DNA of 64,000 bases from Amoebophrya sp. A120 (Eukaryota; Sar; Dinophyceae; Syndiniales; Amoebophryaceae): assembly GCA_905178155.1 (NCBI GenBank), contig CAJINV010000007.1:3676265-3740264 (forward strand), in the 5' to 3' direction. A model generated the notes under the pieces. That model was not told where the DNA came from. It saw only the letters and a program-made list of their open reading frames with translations, and ran no database searches. A program made the position numbers and the translations under genes. Below are positions 1 through 10,162 of the stretch, piece after piece (within the stretch, counting starts at the first letter, position 1; each line of letters begins with the position of its first letter).

Positions 1-1828
1 GGGTGCTGTTTGGCTGTGGATTATTTTGAAGGGTTGTACAAGTGGCGAAAGACAGAGGAATTCGCGAATCCGTTTAGGAAGAGTTGCTGGAAGGCGGGAT
101 ACGAGTGTATTTGTTTGTTCGTTTTTTCTTTTCATTTTGCATGCACCTACATGATCAGCTTATACTAGGACCTGAATTTGTGAGAGAGTTTGTTGCTTTG
201 AAACACATCAAGAAACCCAACCAGGTATCTGGAAGCAGCACGGGGTGTACGACATTTGTCCGAGTTCTGGCAAGCCCATTCTGCACAAGCCCGACTATTT
301 CGCCCTCAACCCGCGGACCGGTCAGCCGGTTAAAGTGCACGAGGATTACTTGCTGCCCTTCTGGGAAAAAGTGTCCTCGGTCATCAAGGACCAGCTGGGC
401 CCGGAAGTGTTCACCTTCTGCTCCCCCTACGCGGGCGCAACGGATATGCAGAACCACGCCATGGCGATCGATTTGAACAGCAGTAGTAGTTCTGGTCTTG
501 CCGCTAGCTCCAGTTCGGCCTCCACTCTCCGCAGTTCGAAATGTGTGTACGCGGCGCACTACTACGAGGGCTGGCAATTGCTGTTCCACCGGTACCACTC
601 CTGGTTCACAACGCACTTCCAGAACGTGATGCGCGGCAAGGGAACGAAGTTGTTTTTTGGCACGCCGGAGATGTGCGCGCGCCGGGTAGGAAAAGACATC
701 GCCTACGTCGCGGCGAATGGCCAACATTTAGGGCCAGCAGTGGTCGGGGAGATCGGTATAGGAATGTCCCTGGGGATTCTTGTCGCATGAAACTAAAAAA
801 CTGCTTTTTCCAAGGCCTTTGCAAATCTGGTTGATGTGATGTTATGCAGGAAGAAACCTGTACCGTTTTCTCTCGTGTTAATAAATAATATCCAGGTATT
901 TCCATGGAGATCGAGGGAGAGGCAAACCGCTCTCGGTGCTACGACCGCATGATGCGCGGCCTGGAATACTCCGGTGTGGCAGGCTACACGCTGTGGCACT
1001 ACTGCCCCGAGGCAAGTCAGCAGAAAAACGACGGCTGGAACAGAGAGCATCTTTCTATCTTCTCGCAAGATGAGGTATAGATCTTGATTGCATGATATTT
1101 GATGTGCCCCCACGCTTCCGCGGCTAGCAAAAAGCGATACAGTAACCGAAGATCCTGTGTATGTGTTGCAGAGTCAGCACGAATTGAACCGTCAATCTAG
1201 GTCCTGGCCAACGAGACCGCGTTTGCCGGCGGCCGCGCGCTCCCCGCCATTATCCGACCCTCGCCGTTCCTGGTTGCCGGGAGGATAAGGTACTTCAAGT
1301 TCAACGCGTTGTCGAAACGGAGGCAATTCGAATTGGAATACGAAGTATCAAATGTCAAAGTGTCTGGGTCTGGAAGAATGCAATTTGTCATGCTAAATGT
1401 GAAGCATGCAAAAATCTGTGTTGCATGATTACCAAAAGTCGTCCAGTTTTGACCAAGTCGGGAAGCAGTTTCTCATGCAGGATAGGCATGGGAAAGATCG
1501 CACAGAATCTGTCATGCTATGTCCTGCATTCCAGACGGACCTCATGGGTGATGGAATTTCTGCATGACAAATCGCGCACTCTTCCAGACCCAGACACTTT
1601 TACATTTGATACGAAGAGGTGGACTCGTGCACGACTTCGCAGACCATTCTGTTCGTGCCTCACTACCAGTACAGCAAGGAATCGGTCCGGACCCGCTGCA
1701 GTGACGGCCAGTTCATCGAGCGAGACCTGGTGGCGCAGAAGTTCATCTATGTACACGATAGCGGGATCCCCTGCGACAAAAATGGGAAGAAGATCCACAG
1801 AATACAAATCTGGCACGAACCGGCGTGA
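1..1828 (+). CDS. GH5 endoglycoceramidase-like hydrolase, C-terminal part (5' partial)
   Basis: Glycoside hydrolase family 5 enzymes of the endoglycoceramidase type cut the bond between the glycan and ceramide of glycosphingolipids. The gene enters from the left. Exons: 1 to about 109 (tentative), about 225-778, about 901-1074, 1201-1345, 1617-1828. Visible family signs are GEIGIGM, which matches the GE(F/I)G nucleophile segment; YTLWHYCPE followed by NDGWNREHLSIFS; and GGRALPAIIRPSPFLVAG, which matches the end of the barrel and the C-terminal beta domain. The acid/base NEP motif would lie upstream of the window. Intron 1075-1200 is canonical GT-AG and keeps phase 0. The last intron is an introner (1346-1611) bounded by CGAAG repeats. 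The intron near 779-900 has poorly defined borders. The fold is assigned by recalled motifs; substrate specificity is inferred. Confidence 0.75.
1346..1611. mobile_element. introner with long terminal inverted repeats
   Basis: This 266-nt element splits the GH5 gene. It is flanked by exact CGAAG duplications (1341-1345 and 1612-1616). The ends are inverted repeats of about 45 bp, beginning TATCAAATGTCAAAGTGTC at the left and ending with its near-complement at 1566-1611. Excising the element and one duplication joins GAATACGAAG to AGGTGG in frame (E-Y-E-E-V-D). Confidence 0.85.
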
Positions 1829-2640
1829 GGCGGGAGGGGGTCGCGGATAGCCGGAAAAGATAAAAAATTCAGCCGCAATCGTCCCAATCGAAGATGATGT
1901 ATCGTTTCCTATTAAAAGGATCTTTTTTTGAAGTTTAAACTAAATCGCAATTGTAGCAAACGCAACAATTCATTGCATGACGCTTCTCACACGCACGCGG
2001 CAATTCGCGAAGAATAGCAGCAGCTACATCAAATTGGATAAATTTTGGTCTAGGAAATATTCTACATGAACTTTCACTCCTCTCTACTAGCTAGTTAGTA
2101 CTACCACATCTAATGACTCAGCAAGAAAATAAAGTATCGCCGTCGATGAAAATCGAGTTCCTTCGAGACGCTGAAGTGGTCAACAAGCGACCCACCACAT
2201 CCACATAAAGATCAAGATGGCAAATTATATGATTTAGATTTTTCAATCTTCGTCGTGTGAATAAGAATTGGTCGTAAAATAGAACAAAAAGATTAAGAAC
2301 ACAAAGTAGCGCAAGAACCACCGCCAGTCTATCTTTGACGTAGTCTCCGGTCACGATGGGCGTCTGCCTGGATTTCAGGTTGTTTCATCTGTTCTTCTTC
2401 TTTCTTTACACCCATCTGAATTTGTCTTCGGTCTGATGTTTATTTTTCTCCTATCTTTCTCTTTCCCTTGTGCTGAGGTTTTCTTCCTGCTGCTGCGCCA
2501 GAGTGACGAAGAGTCTGGCAACATAAGTAGTTCCAACCTTATCTATCTTCAGGAACAACCAACAAAGAAAAATCTCACTCGTATCAAAACGAAACGCAAA
2601 AAAAAAAAGAAGAGATCGACCACGATCAAGCAGCGAGAAG
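1829..2640. other. intergenic, no gene seen
   Basis: This stretch is AT-rich. It has a pyrimidine-rich tract around 2390-2470 and an A-run at about 2600-2612 just before the next start codon, which could belong to a 5' leader or splice-acceptor context. No convincing coding frame was found. Confidence 0.5.
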
Positions 2641-3587
2641 ATGCTCTCCCTCTCCCGCCGGCGCAATGCGGGCGATTTGCTCGGTACGATTTTTCCGGGG
2701 TACAAGGAGAAACTGTGGGCCAAGTACTCGGTGGACATGAAGAAGCAGATGATCGGGCGCCAAAACGACAAGTTCGAGAGTATCGAAAGGAAAAATCCCC
2801 CTTCCCAATATCGAAACGAAGTTTCTGATGCTGAATCTGCGCTACACAAATCAGATTTGTCTTGCAGAAAGTGCTTGGCGGCATTTTCTGAACCTGTTTG
2901 ATCATGCAGAAGGCTAGCAATTGCGCATGGCAAACAGGTTTGCAGTAGTCGAACGCGCATGACAGACTTGCTCACGAACGCGTTAAATGCTTCCTATGAC
3001 CCTATATGCAAGACAAAGATGATTTGTGGCCACAAATCTGCATCACCACATGATTTGTGGCCACAAGACAAAGAAGATTTGTTGGGGGTGAGGGACCCCC
3101 AACGAGGTCTGCGGATATCGGGAGGAAAACAGGCATAAATCTGCATCACAAATTTCTGTTTTGATATGGGGAGGGGGGATTTTTCCTTTTGATAGAGAGC
3201 GCGCTGAAGACCCACCAACAGTGGGGCAAGATGCTGACCAGCTACAAGACCTACGAAAAGTCCTACGAGCCAACCTACAAGTCCCGCAAACCCTCGGTGG
3301 ACTGGCGGCGCCAGGAAATCCGGGGGACGTTGCACGCCGGAAAATTTTACGAGGGCCCGGCCATCGGGACGGGCGGTGCCGCGGTTGCGGCCATCCCTTC
3401 GGACTACACGCCCGGGAATACGTTTGACCGCATGTCCGCGAACTTCCCGAACAATCTGTTTTCGGAGGAGGAGTGGAAAATGCGCAAGCAGTACCGCTCC
3501 TGGGACATGGTGAAAGTGCTGTACTACATGACTGGCGGACTTTTTCTCTACCGATTGACAACCGAGTGGCCGGTCGTGTGGTGCTGA
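2641..3587 (+). CDS. small one-membrane-span protein, unknown family
   Basis: Two exons (2641-2780 and 3200-3587) give 175 residues. They join exactly at a GAGAG duplication, so that GAG-AG|C gives F-E-S-A-L-K in frame. The N-terminal half is rich in Lys, Arg, Tyr and Trp (for example YKEKLWAKYSVDMKK). The C-terminus has one hydrophobic segment (VKVLYYMTGGLFLYRL) and ends WPVVWC. The size and basic soluble face with a C-terminal anchor would suit a small organellar membrane subunit, but no family was recognised. The A of the start codon follows an A-rich leader ending in GAAG. Confidence 0.65.
2781..3194. mobile_element. introner, AAAATCCCCC inverted-repeat family
   Basis: The element is 414 nt with exact GAGAG target duplications (2776-2780 and 3195-3199). 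The inverted ends are TATCGAAAGGAAAAATCCCC and the complement of TATCAAAAGGAAAAATCCCC, and they extend inward to about 40 bp. No register within the duplication gives GT-AG. The interior holds the repeated phrase GATTTGTGGCCACAA twice (about 3019 and 3050). Confidence 0.85.
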
Positions 3588-4296
3588 TCAGAGGTCGTGC
3601 CGTGGTGTACAGAGCAAATAAGCTGATTTTGATGTATGGGGCTGTTCTGGAGAGCAGTGGTTCAATCGATAGTGGCAATGCCTATAGAAATGGTGAGCGG
3701 GCTGCTGTAACGTGGAAGGAGATGACTACACTTTTTTGAAGAAAGCCAAAGCATCATTGTCAAGGGCAATCGCAATTGCCGAAGATACTATGTACTTAGA
3801 CGTCAAGATGACTCCTACCCGAAGTCGAAACGTTGTTCGTATTCGTTTTCAATTTTGTACTAAACACCGATTAGCGTAGCCGCGTTCTTTTTCCCAATAT
3901 GAATGCGACGATTTTTGTTTCCACGTCGCAGTTGCGCTTGCGGAGAAGAACCTGGTGCGTGGCTGCAGGTATCCAGGATCAGTGTTCGGCGAAAGCGTTG
4001 CAAAAAGTACGAGTCAAAGTAACGGCAGAGGAGACAACTTTTCCCGTGCTGTGTTGCGGAAGCGGAGACACGAAACTGCCTAAAACTTGAAAAGAGCGTG
4101 GTGCTCGTAGGAATGTACAGCTGCGTCATTTTTGTGCTTTATTCAACAGTTTTATCACTGAAAGTCAAGTATTATTTCAAAGAAGGATCATGTAAGTGTG
4201 CTACTAGAGAAGCGGGAACCTACAAAAATAGCAGAGGAAGATAAACAAAGAGTTTTGAACAATCTTTTGAGCACAACACCCTAAAACTACTTCACC
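3588..4296. other. intergenic, no gene seen
   Basis: No coding frame with recognisable character, RNA gene or repeat was found. It separates two genes on the same strand. Confidence 0.5.
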
Positions 4297-5907
4297 ATGC
4301 CCGCCATAGCTTCTTGTTCGGCGCGAACACTCATCCACCCTCCGCCCCGCGCGTCGGCCCGCGTCTCCTGCCCGCCGTTATGGGATGACAGTTTGATCGC
4401 CTTTGAGATGCTGGACAAGGACAAGGATAATTTTCTGGACTGGCAAGATGCAAGGTACTGGCTGCGGTGCGTCGGGTGGTGCTGCACCGACCAGGAATTG
4501 GACGACATTCTACTCGCGTACGTGAAGATGAACAATGAGTGCACGACGAGCGGTATGACTGTGCACCACTACACCCCCCCCTCATTTGTATGGCAAGGAC
4601 AGCAACACAAGACAAGCGTCGGCAAGAAAGCAGGTTTTGCATGACAAATCTGCACAGGAGGGTAGTGCTATTTGGGCGGCCAGAACTTGCGATGCAAACA
4701 GTGCTTCAAGGCATGGCGTGGATTTGGTAAATTGCATCACAAATGAGGGGGGATGGGGGAGTTGTGCACTGTCACAAGCGGCGAGTGGGGCGGCGACGAG
4801 AATGAAGCTGTTGTTGAAGGAGACGCGCTTGTTGACCAGAATCGAAAGACGAGTTTTTGTGCAGCCGGCAGTGATGAAACAAACGGCAGCGGGAACGTCA
4901 ACGACGAGCATCAAACTGAGCGCGCGGCTGCGCAGGTGGACGCAGAGGGTGTTGAGAGCAGTGAGAACGAGGTTCTTGCAACTGGAAGTGAACCTGCGAA
5001 GCCAACAACTACTTCGGCCAACAGGGTTTCGATTTCAGTAGCGGAACCAGCGACGACCGCTGCTGCTGAGTCAGAAGATCATGATGGTGCCAATTTTGTT
5101 TCGGAGCGAGAAATTGCTGCCGACACGAACCAGAGGCAGGACGAAAATCTTCCTGATGCCGAAGCGGAAGACAAGCAAGAGGATGCGATTCTCGCGAAGG
5201 AACAAGATCTACATGGAACAACGGAACAAACCCCCGCTTCGACCGAGCACCCTGCATCATCTGAGGCGGTAGAGGTTGAACAAATGCCTGGAAATCCCAG
5301 TTGCAATGTGGTCGACAGCAGAACCACCACGTCGACAAACGATATCGACCTCTACGGGAAGAAACTCTTCGCTTTGCAGGACCTGCAGCTCATGGTGAGC
5401 AACTACAGTTCTGATCCGCAACCAAAGTTTGCCACAACCTCACTTGGCGGCTCGAAAATCTTGACTGAAATAAATCAGAAGAACGACACAACAAATAGCA
5501 GCGAAGATGCCCCCGACGTCGCGAAAGCCGGCTTGCTGTCCCGCGAGGGTGACTTGCTGAAGCTGCTGTCGAACATCACACAGGGGAAGTTGGATTTAGA
5601 TTTGGAACCCTTTTACAACGCCATGACGACGCAGGGTGAGCCGCTGGGGCTGGAAGATTTGGAGGAATTAATGACTTTGATCGGGTGCGGGGTGAACAAC
5701 GTTTCGACACATTTCGCGAATTCTATCGACACCCGATTCTTCGCCAACGCGCTCGCGTCGAAAATCGTCCAACCGCCCTGTGTGCCAACGCACCGCAGCA
5801 AGTACAAGGCGGGAACGTCGGGTGGTGTGGGTGCTGGTGGCGGGGGCACTAGTAGAGCTGCTACGGCAGGCGGGACCAGCAAGCAGAAAGCGAAAGCGCG
5901 GTGCTGA
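4297..5907 (+). CDS. EF-hand protein with long acidic linker
   Basis: Exons 4297-4553 and 4782-5907 encode 460 residues, joined in frame at an AGCGG duplication (C-T-T-S-G|E-W-G-G). Residues about 40-51 form an EF-hand loop, DKDKDNFLDWQD, with Asp at positions 1, 3, 5 and 9. Its last position is Asp where Glu is usual. The flanking helices (FEMLD before, DQELDDILLAYVK after) resemble the calmodulin/centrin type. A long acidic Glu/Asp/Thr-rich linker follows. A second helical region (LEPFYNAMTTQGEPLGLEDLEELM, about 420 bases from the end) could be a degenerate EF-hand. The tail is Gly-rich then basic. Calcium binding is inferred from the loop; the cellular role is unknown. Confidence 0.65.
4554..4776. 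mobile_element. introner, CCCCCTCATTTGT inverted-repeat family
   Basis: The element is 223 nt with exact AGCGG duplications at 4549-4553 and 4777-4781. Ends are TATGACTGTGCACCACT at the left and the complement of TGTGACAGTGCACAACT at the right. The inverted repeat continues through CCCCCTCATTTGT. The interior carries GCATGACAAATC. Confidence 0.85.
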
Positions 5908-7070
5908 CGGGAGGGTGCTATCGAAGAATGTTGAGCATTGTAGAGCAGTAGAGCAGCGTTTACGGAGAAATTGGCGTGCTTCCGGAAAAATTGGCGTGTA
6001 TATCAACCATTTCTTCACTGAAGATAACTGCTGCGAGCAGCTGTACTGAAGCGACCCTTGCAGCTAGGCCCGGCAATTCCTTGTCCTATGGTGATCTTCG
6101 ACTTGAAGCAGTCGCGGAAAAGAATGCGTGAGTTTTCGAATCTGGTGCTCATGCTCTACTTTTTCTTCGCTTCTAATCAGCCTCATTTTCGTTAGTGCAG
6201 CTGCAGCCATTCTTTGTGCATTTTCATTTTTTGAGTGCCGGTCTTCGAAGTGAAGAAAAGACTGGCACAAGCATGAAGATCAACGTCGGCTGCATTCTCC
6301 TCATGAACAAGTGGGTCCTCGCTAGAAAGCAGCTTCGTTTATTTCGTGAGAAAAAATGATCCAGAAAAGCTTGAAAACGTATGGCACTGGATCCCCGAAA
6401 TGATGAATGTCTGGCAGATCCATGAGTCGTGCCCCCTTTGTCGCTTTGTGACGAAAATACTGTCACTTGAGATCTACTGCAGTACTGACCGGATCGAAGA
6501 AAATATAGATCAGCGAAGATCTGTTTGGAGGTCATAGGAGTGTAAGTGTTGAAATATTTTGTCATAATCTTGAAGATGAAAGTGAAAGTGGGACCTGTTC
6601 CGGGTAAAGATCAAGATGAAGAATGTTTCTGTTATTTGTTGCGATCAAAATTGTAAGCTATGTTGGGTCACTGGCTTCCATCAAAAGAATTTGCAGCTTC
6701 TCCGCATGTCAAGAACTTCTTCTGTCACTCTCACTCAGTTACAGCCACTCGTCGCGCAATCGTTTTGCTACTCAATTGATGCCGAACACAAATTTATTTT
6801 TTTTGGTTGCTTTATTCTTTCGTGATTTTGATCAGTTATTCAACCGTGGAACGTAGAAGAACTAACAAAAAGCACAAGCTGCAAGAACTCACGATCTGCT
6901 TATAGCTTTCGAGGAGCAAAAGTTTGCTTTTGTTAACCACCCTTCCGCCGCGTTTCTGCCTACTTTCTTACCTATGTATAATTTAGCCCGTCAGTCGAGA
7001 CTTCTGAGAATTAATCTTTATAATCCCCACACAGACACATTGTATCGAGACCAACCTGATTACCGTAGAG
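5908..7070. other. intergenic; one doubtful short coding fragment
   Basis: Most of this stretch shows nothing. A frame at about 6346-6537 reads like protein (DPEKLENVWHWIPEMMNVW, then ESCPLCRFV) but has no good ATG. It overlaps a 28-codon frame starting at the ATG near 6272. It may be a small gene, an exon or a relic. Confidence 0.3.
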
Positions 7071-8717
7071 ATGGCATGGCTTTCTCGTCCCAAGGCGCCC
7101 ACGCTTTTCGCCGGCTGGGTGAAAATATTTTGCCTGCTCGTCACCGAAGCCGAGTGCTCTTCCCCTTCTGCGGGTCCTCCGAAGCCCATCGTTGCAAAGT
7201 TGGTCGACTCTGGGTTCACCGAGAAGCAGATAGAAGCACTCGAGCGCATGCAGCGAAACGCAAAGCCTCTACCGGCCGTTTGCTCGGACTTCCATGGAAT
7301 CATCTCTCTTCACGCCCAGCTGATCGCCGTTGACAAGCGGCAGGAGAAAGCCGATGAGACCCTTCGACTTCCTGAGAACGTCGCAGCAGCCAGAGACGAA
7401 GAAGATGCTAGAGAAGAGCAAAAGTTTTATTTATCCTTTAATACGATTGACTTCGAGGTGCAGACGGATGGCCAGAGCAACATGCAGGAGTTTCTTCGCC
7501 TCTACTGCCTGTTCACCGGGCTCGGCTACGATTTGTCCGGGTTTCTCCCGTCACACGTGGTGCCGCCACAAATCGAACTAACGGAGGAAGCGAGACAAAT
7601 TCAGGAGTCCCTTTATCAGGATAAACTTTATCGAAACTTTGCAGAGGAGAACAACCCGGGCATTTTTTCCTGGCGACTCTATATGCATATGCTCTCGCTT
7701 TTCCGAGCCGACATCCGGCCCCTGATTACGGCCGGAGTGCTGGGGTATATCGCTGCGCTGGAGCAAGCGCGGGAGTCGGGTGGCTGGCAGCCGCCGCCTG
7801 GAGTATCGGACGCAACGCCCTTGGCATTCCAAAGAGCGTGGGCTGTAACATTACAGTACGCGGTCAGGCCGTCCTATAGATATTGGCACACCGATGAGTT
7901 CGGGTTTGATCGTCTTCGCTACTCGCTACCACTGTACGGCGCGCCTACGGTACTCAAGAGAGATGGTCTGACGTCCTACGAAAACGGCACAACGCAAGTC
8001 GCTTTTTCGCCTAACCCACACGAGACACATTCATTTTTCGGCGGTGGGGTGCTCAACCTCAACGGAGCCACGGAAGCGAGCAAGGAGGCCACCCGCGTCC
8101 CTGCGGCACCCGCTTCCAGGCCTCCACGACTTACATATGATTTCATTGAGCAGAAATTTCTGGGACCTGCACAGCTGACGGCAGTGCGAAAGGAGCAAGA
8201 CGGCGCCGCGACGAGCACGGGTAATGTCAATGCCCGAGCGGATAGCGCCCCGCCAATCGCTGTGCGATTGCCTCGCACGCGAGCAGCTCATCGCCGGCGC
8301 CGCGCACGATCCGCGCCGGCGCGCAGAGCAGCAAGAGGTAGCAGGGCCAACGCGGAAAAGAAATTGTTGGGACTTTTGTTTCGAGCCGCTCCGGTACAAG
8401 ACGAAGAGGAATGGGAAAGAAATGAAAGAGAGGTTCGTAAGCCTACGCGTAATGCCTTCACGATCACGCTTTCCAAGGCGTTCCGCTCGGACGAGAACTT
8501 CGAGGCACAACAGCGGACCCCTTTGCCTAGCACCGAAGTGCAAATGAAGGAGACACGCGTGCTTGGAGGCGATCCGCTCGGAAAAGAAACTACAGATGAA
8601 CTCCCACGGCCTTGCAAACACCGAAGTCCAAATGAGGAAGAGATGCGTGCCTTCACACCAAAAGGCGCTGCGGCCGTGAGCCGATTACTTCTGATCGTGG
8701 ATTCCGTGCGTAGGTAA
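7071..8717 (+). CDS. secreted hypothetical protein
   Basis: A single exon encodes 548 residues. The first 30 residues look like a signal peptide: a basic start, then AGWVKIFCLLVTEAEC as hydrophobic core and possible cleavage region. Residues about 100-330 are rich in aromatic residues and appear folded (LRLYCLFTGLGYDLSGFLP, LYMHMLSLFRADIRPLI, SYRYWHTDEFGFDRLRY). The region from about 400 contains a strongly basic stretch (RTRAAHRRRRARS) and then a low-complexity charged tail. No family was recognised and no catalytic motif is evident. A vacuolar, secreted or surface location is inferred only from the N-terminus. Confidence 0.6.
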   Translation: MAWLSRPKAPTLFAGWVKIFCLLVTEAECSSPSAGPPKPIVAKLVDSGFTEKQIEALERMQRNAKPLPAVCSDFHGIISLHAQLIAVDKRQEKADETLRLPENVAAARDEEDAREEQKFYLSFNTIDFEVQTDGQSNMQEFLRLYCLFTGLGYDLSGFLPSHVVPPQIELTEEARQIQESLYQDKLYRNFAEENNPGIFSWRLYMHMLSLFRADIRPLITAGVLGYIAALEQARESGGWQPPPGVSDATPLAFQRAWAVTLQYAVRPSYRYWHTDEFGFDRLRYSLPLYGAPTVLKRDGLTSYENGTTQVAFSPNPHETHSFFGGGVLNLNGATEASKEATRVPAAPASRPPRLTYDFIEQKFLGPAQLTAVRKEQDGAATSTGNVNARADSAPPIAVRLPRTRAAHRRRRARSAPARRAARGSRANAEKKLLGLLFRAAPVQDEEEWERNEREVRKPTRNAFTITLSKAFRSDENFEAQQRTPLPSTEVQMKETRVLGGDPLGKETTDELPRPCKHRSPNEEEMRAFTPKGAAAVSRLLLIVDSVRR

Positions 8718-10162
8718 CTTGAATCGGTATTGTGCTGTACAGATCGTACAACACAGTCGTACAGCACACCTGTCGAATCGCTCACAAACGTACTACCACT
8801 GCTAGCATGTCAAAAGACCCGAAAGACCGATGCGACGGGCACCATTCAGCTGCATTGCCATTGCAAATGTTTCGTCATCACTCAGAAGGGAGAAGCTGAA
8901 GTGATATTTTGAATCGTAGGGGCGGTGCGTGATTTGTCGGTCAGCTATATATTTTTTGGAACACCTGGTAGAGAGCAAGAGAACAGCATTTGTTTTACGA
9001 ATTTTATTGGCATGACACACTTACATCTTGTACAATACCAGGACCTTGATTCTGATCTATTGGCGCTTAAAGGATTCACGGGAGGCCATACATAGAACCC
9101 AAAAAGTGTACCCCTAGAAAATCTATTCAGTGCCACCCCTTAGCTGACAGCTGCAGCTCTCGCACAGATCAAAGATTTTCGCAAGAGAAGCAAGGCGAGT
9201 AAAAAGTGACTTTGAATTGTTGTGCTAGTTTTACATTTGTTTTGAAAATCGGAAAAAAAGAAAGACGACCAGGCTCGAAAAATATGAAATCACGAAGAGG
9301 ACGAAGAAGCAGACGGCCTACGATGTTCTTTTGAGAGGTAGAACGACGAAGACTGGGGCTCTTTTGATTGAAATCCCCTACCACGGGGCCCTGTTATGGT
9401 GTGACTTCAATTTGTATGAAAACGAAAAGACCCCCGCGAAGTTTTCTTCTTTTGATCGGTAGGCGAGTATGTCATCTCGCCGGAGTGCGACGTCGAGCAG
9501 AGAGCCGTGAAGAGAGGTGGAAGTAGCTTTCGAGGAGCTACAACGCAGCTCGTTGTCTTTGTGTCCTTTTATCGTTGAGACGGTGACGGTCTCGTGTGTG
9601 GCGTGCCTTATTTCGTGTTGTAGTGACAGCGTCGGCAAGCGGAAGCACTTCCTGTGCGCTTGTCGACATTGACGTCGAGGGGGCCGAGTTGTCCCTGTTT
9701 GTGACGACTACGCTCAAACAGCATTCGGACAGTGTCTCTGCTCTTGTGCACTTTTACAGAAACATTTATTTCGCCAACAATGTCAATATCCTCATTGCGA
9801 GGAATACATAGAAAATTCAAATTAAATTTCAATTTCATACTCTGCCCGCATATAGCACTGGCAGTTTCTTGAAGGTTGTGGCTGTAGCTGGAGTAGGGAA
9901 CACAGCAAACGGAGTTGAATCGCCACTAGGGAATAAAGTAGATTAAGTAAGTAAAAACTTGCTCAAGTTTCACTAGAGAATAAAGCAAATTCAAAACAGT
10001 GCACGACCTTCGCCGAACGCATGTTATCGTCCCGTGCTTGATTGGCACGATGGAGGCTCGACGAACAGATGCCTTCGCGGGGAACGAACCTCCACACGGT
10101 GAATAGAAGTCGAACTCGAAGGGAGCCACACTACTAAAAATAAAAAAAAAATCGATCACGCG
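8718..10162. other. intergenic with one hairpin
   Basis: GTGCTGTAC (8732-8740) and GTACAGCAC (8759-8767) form a 9-bp stem shortly after the upstream stop codon, possibly a 3'-UTR structure. No further gene, RNA or repeat was recognised. Confidence 0.4.

Noticed and set aside
9596-9811. Short + strand frame in the gap before the BTB gene
   Set aside because: No ATG in good context, no domain, and mixed composition; it could not be tied to any exon.
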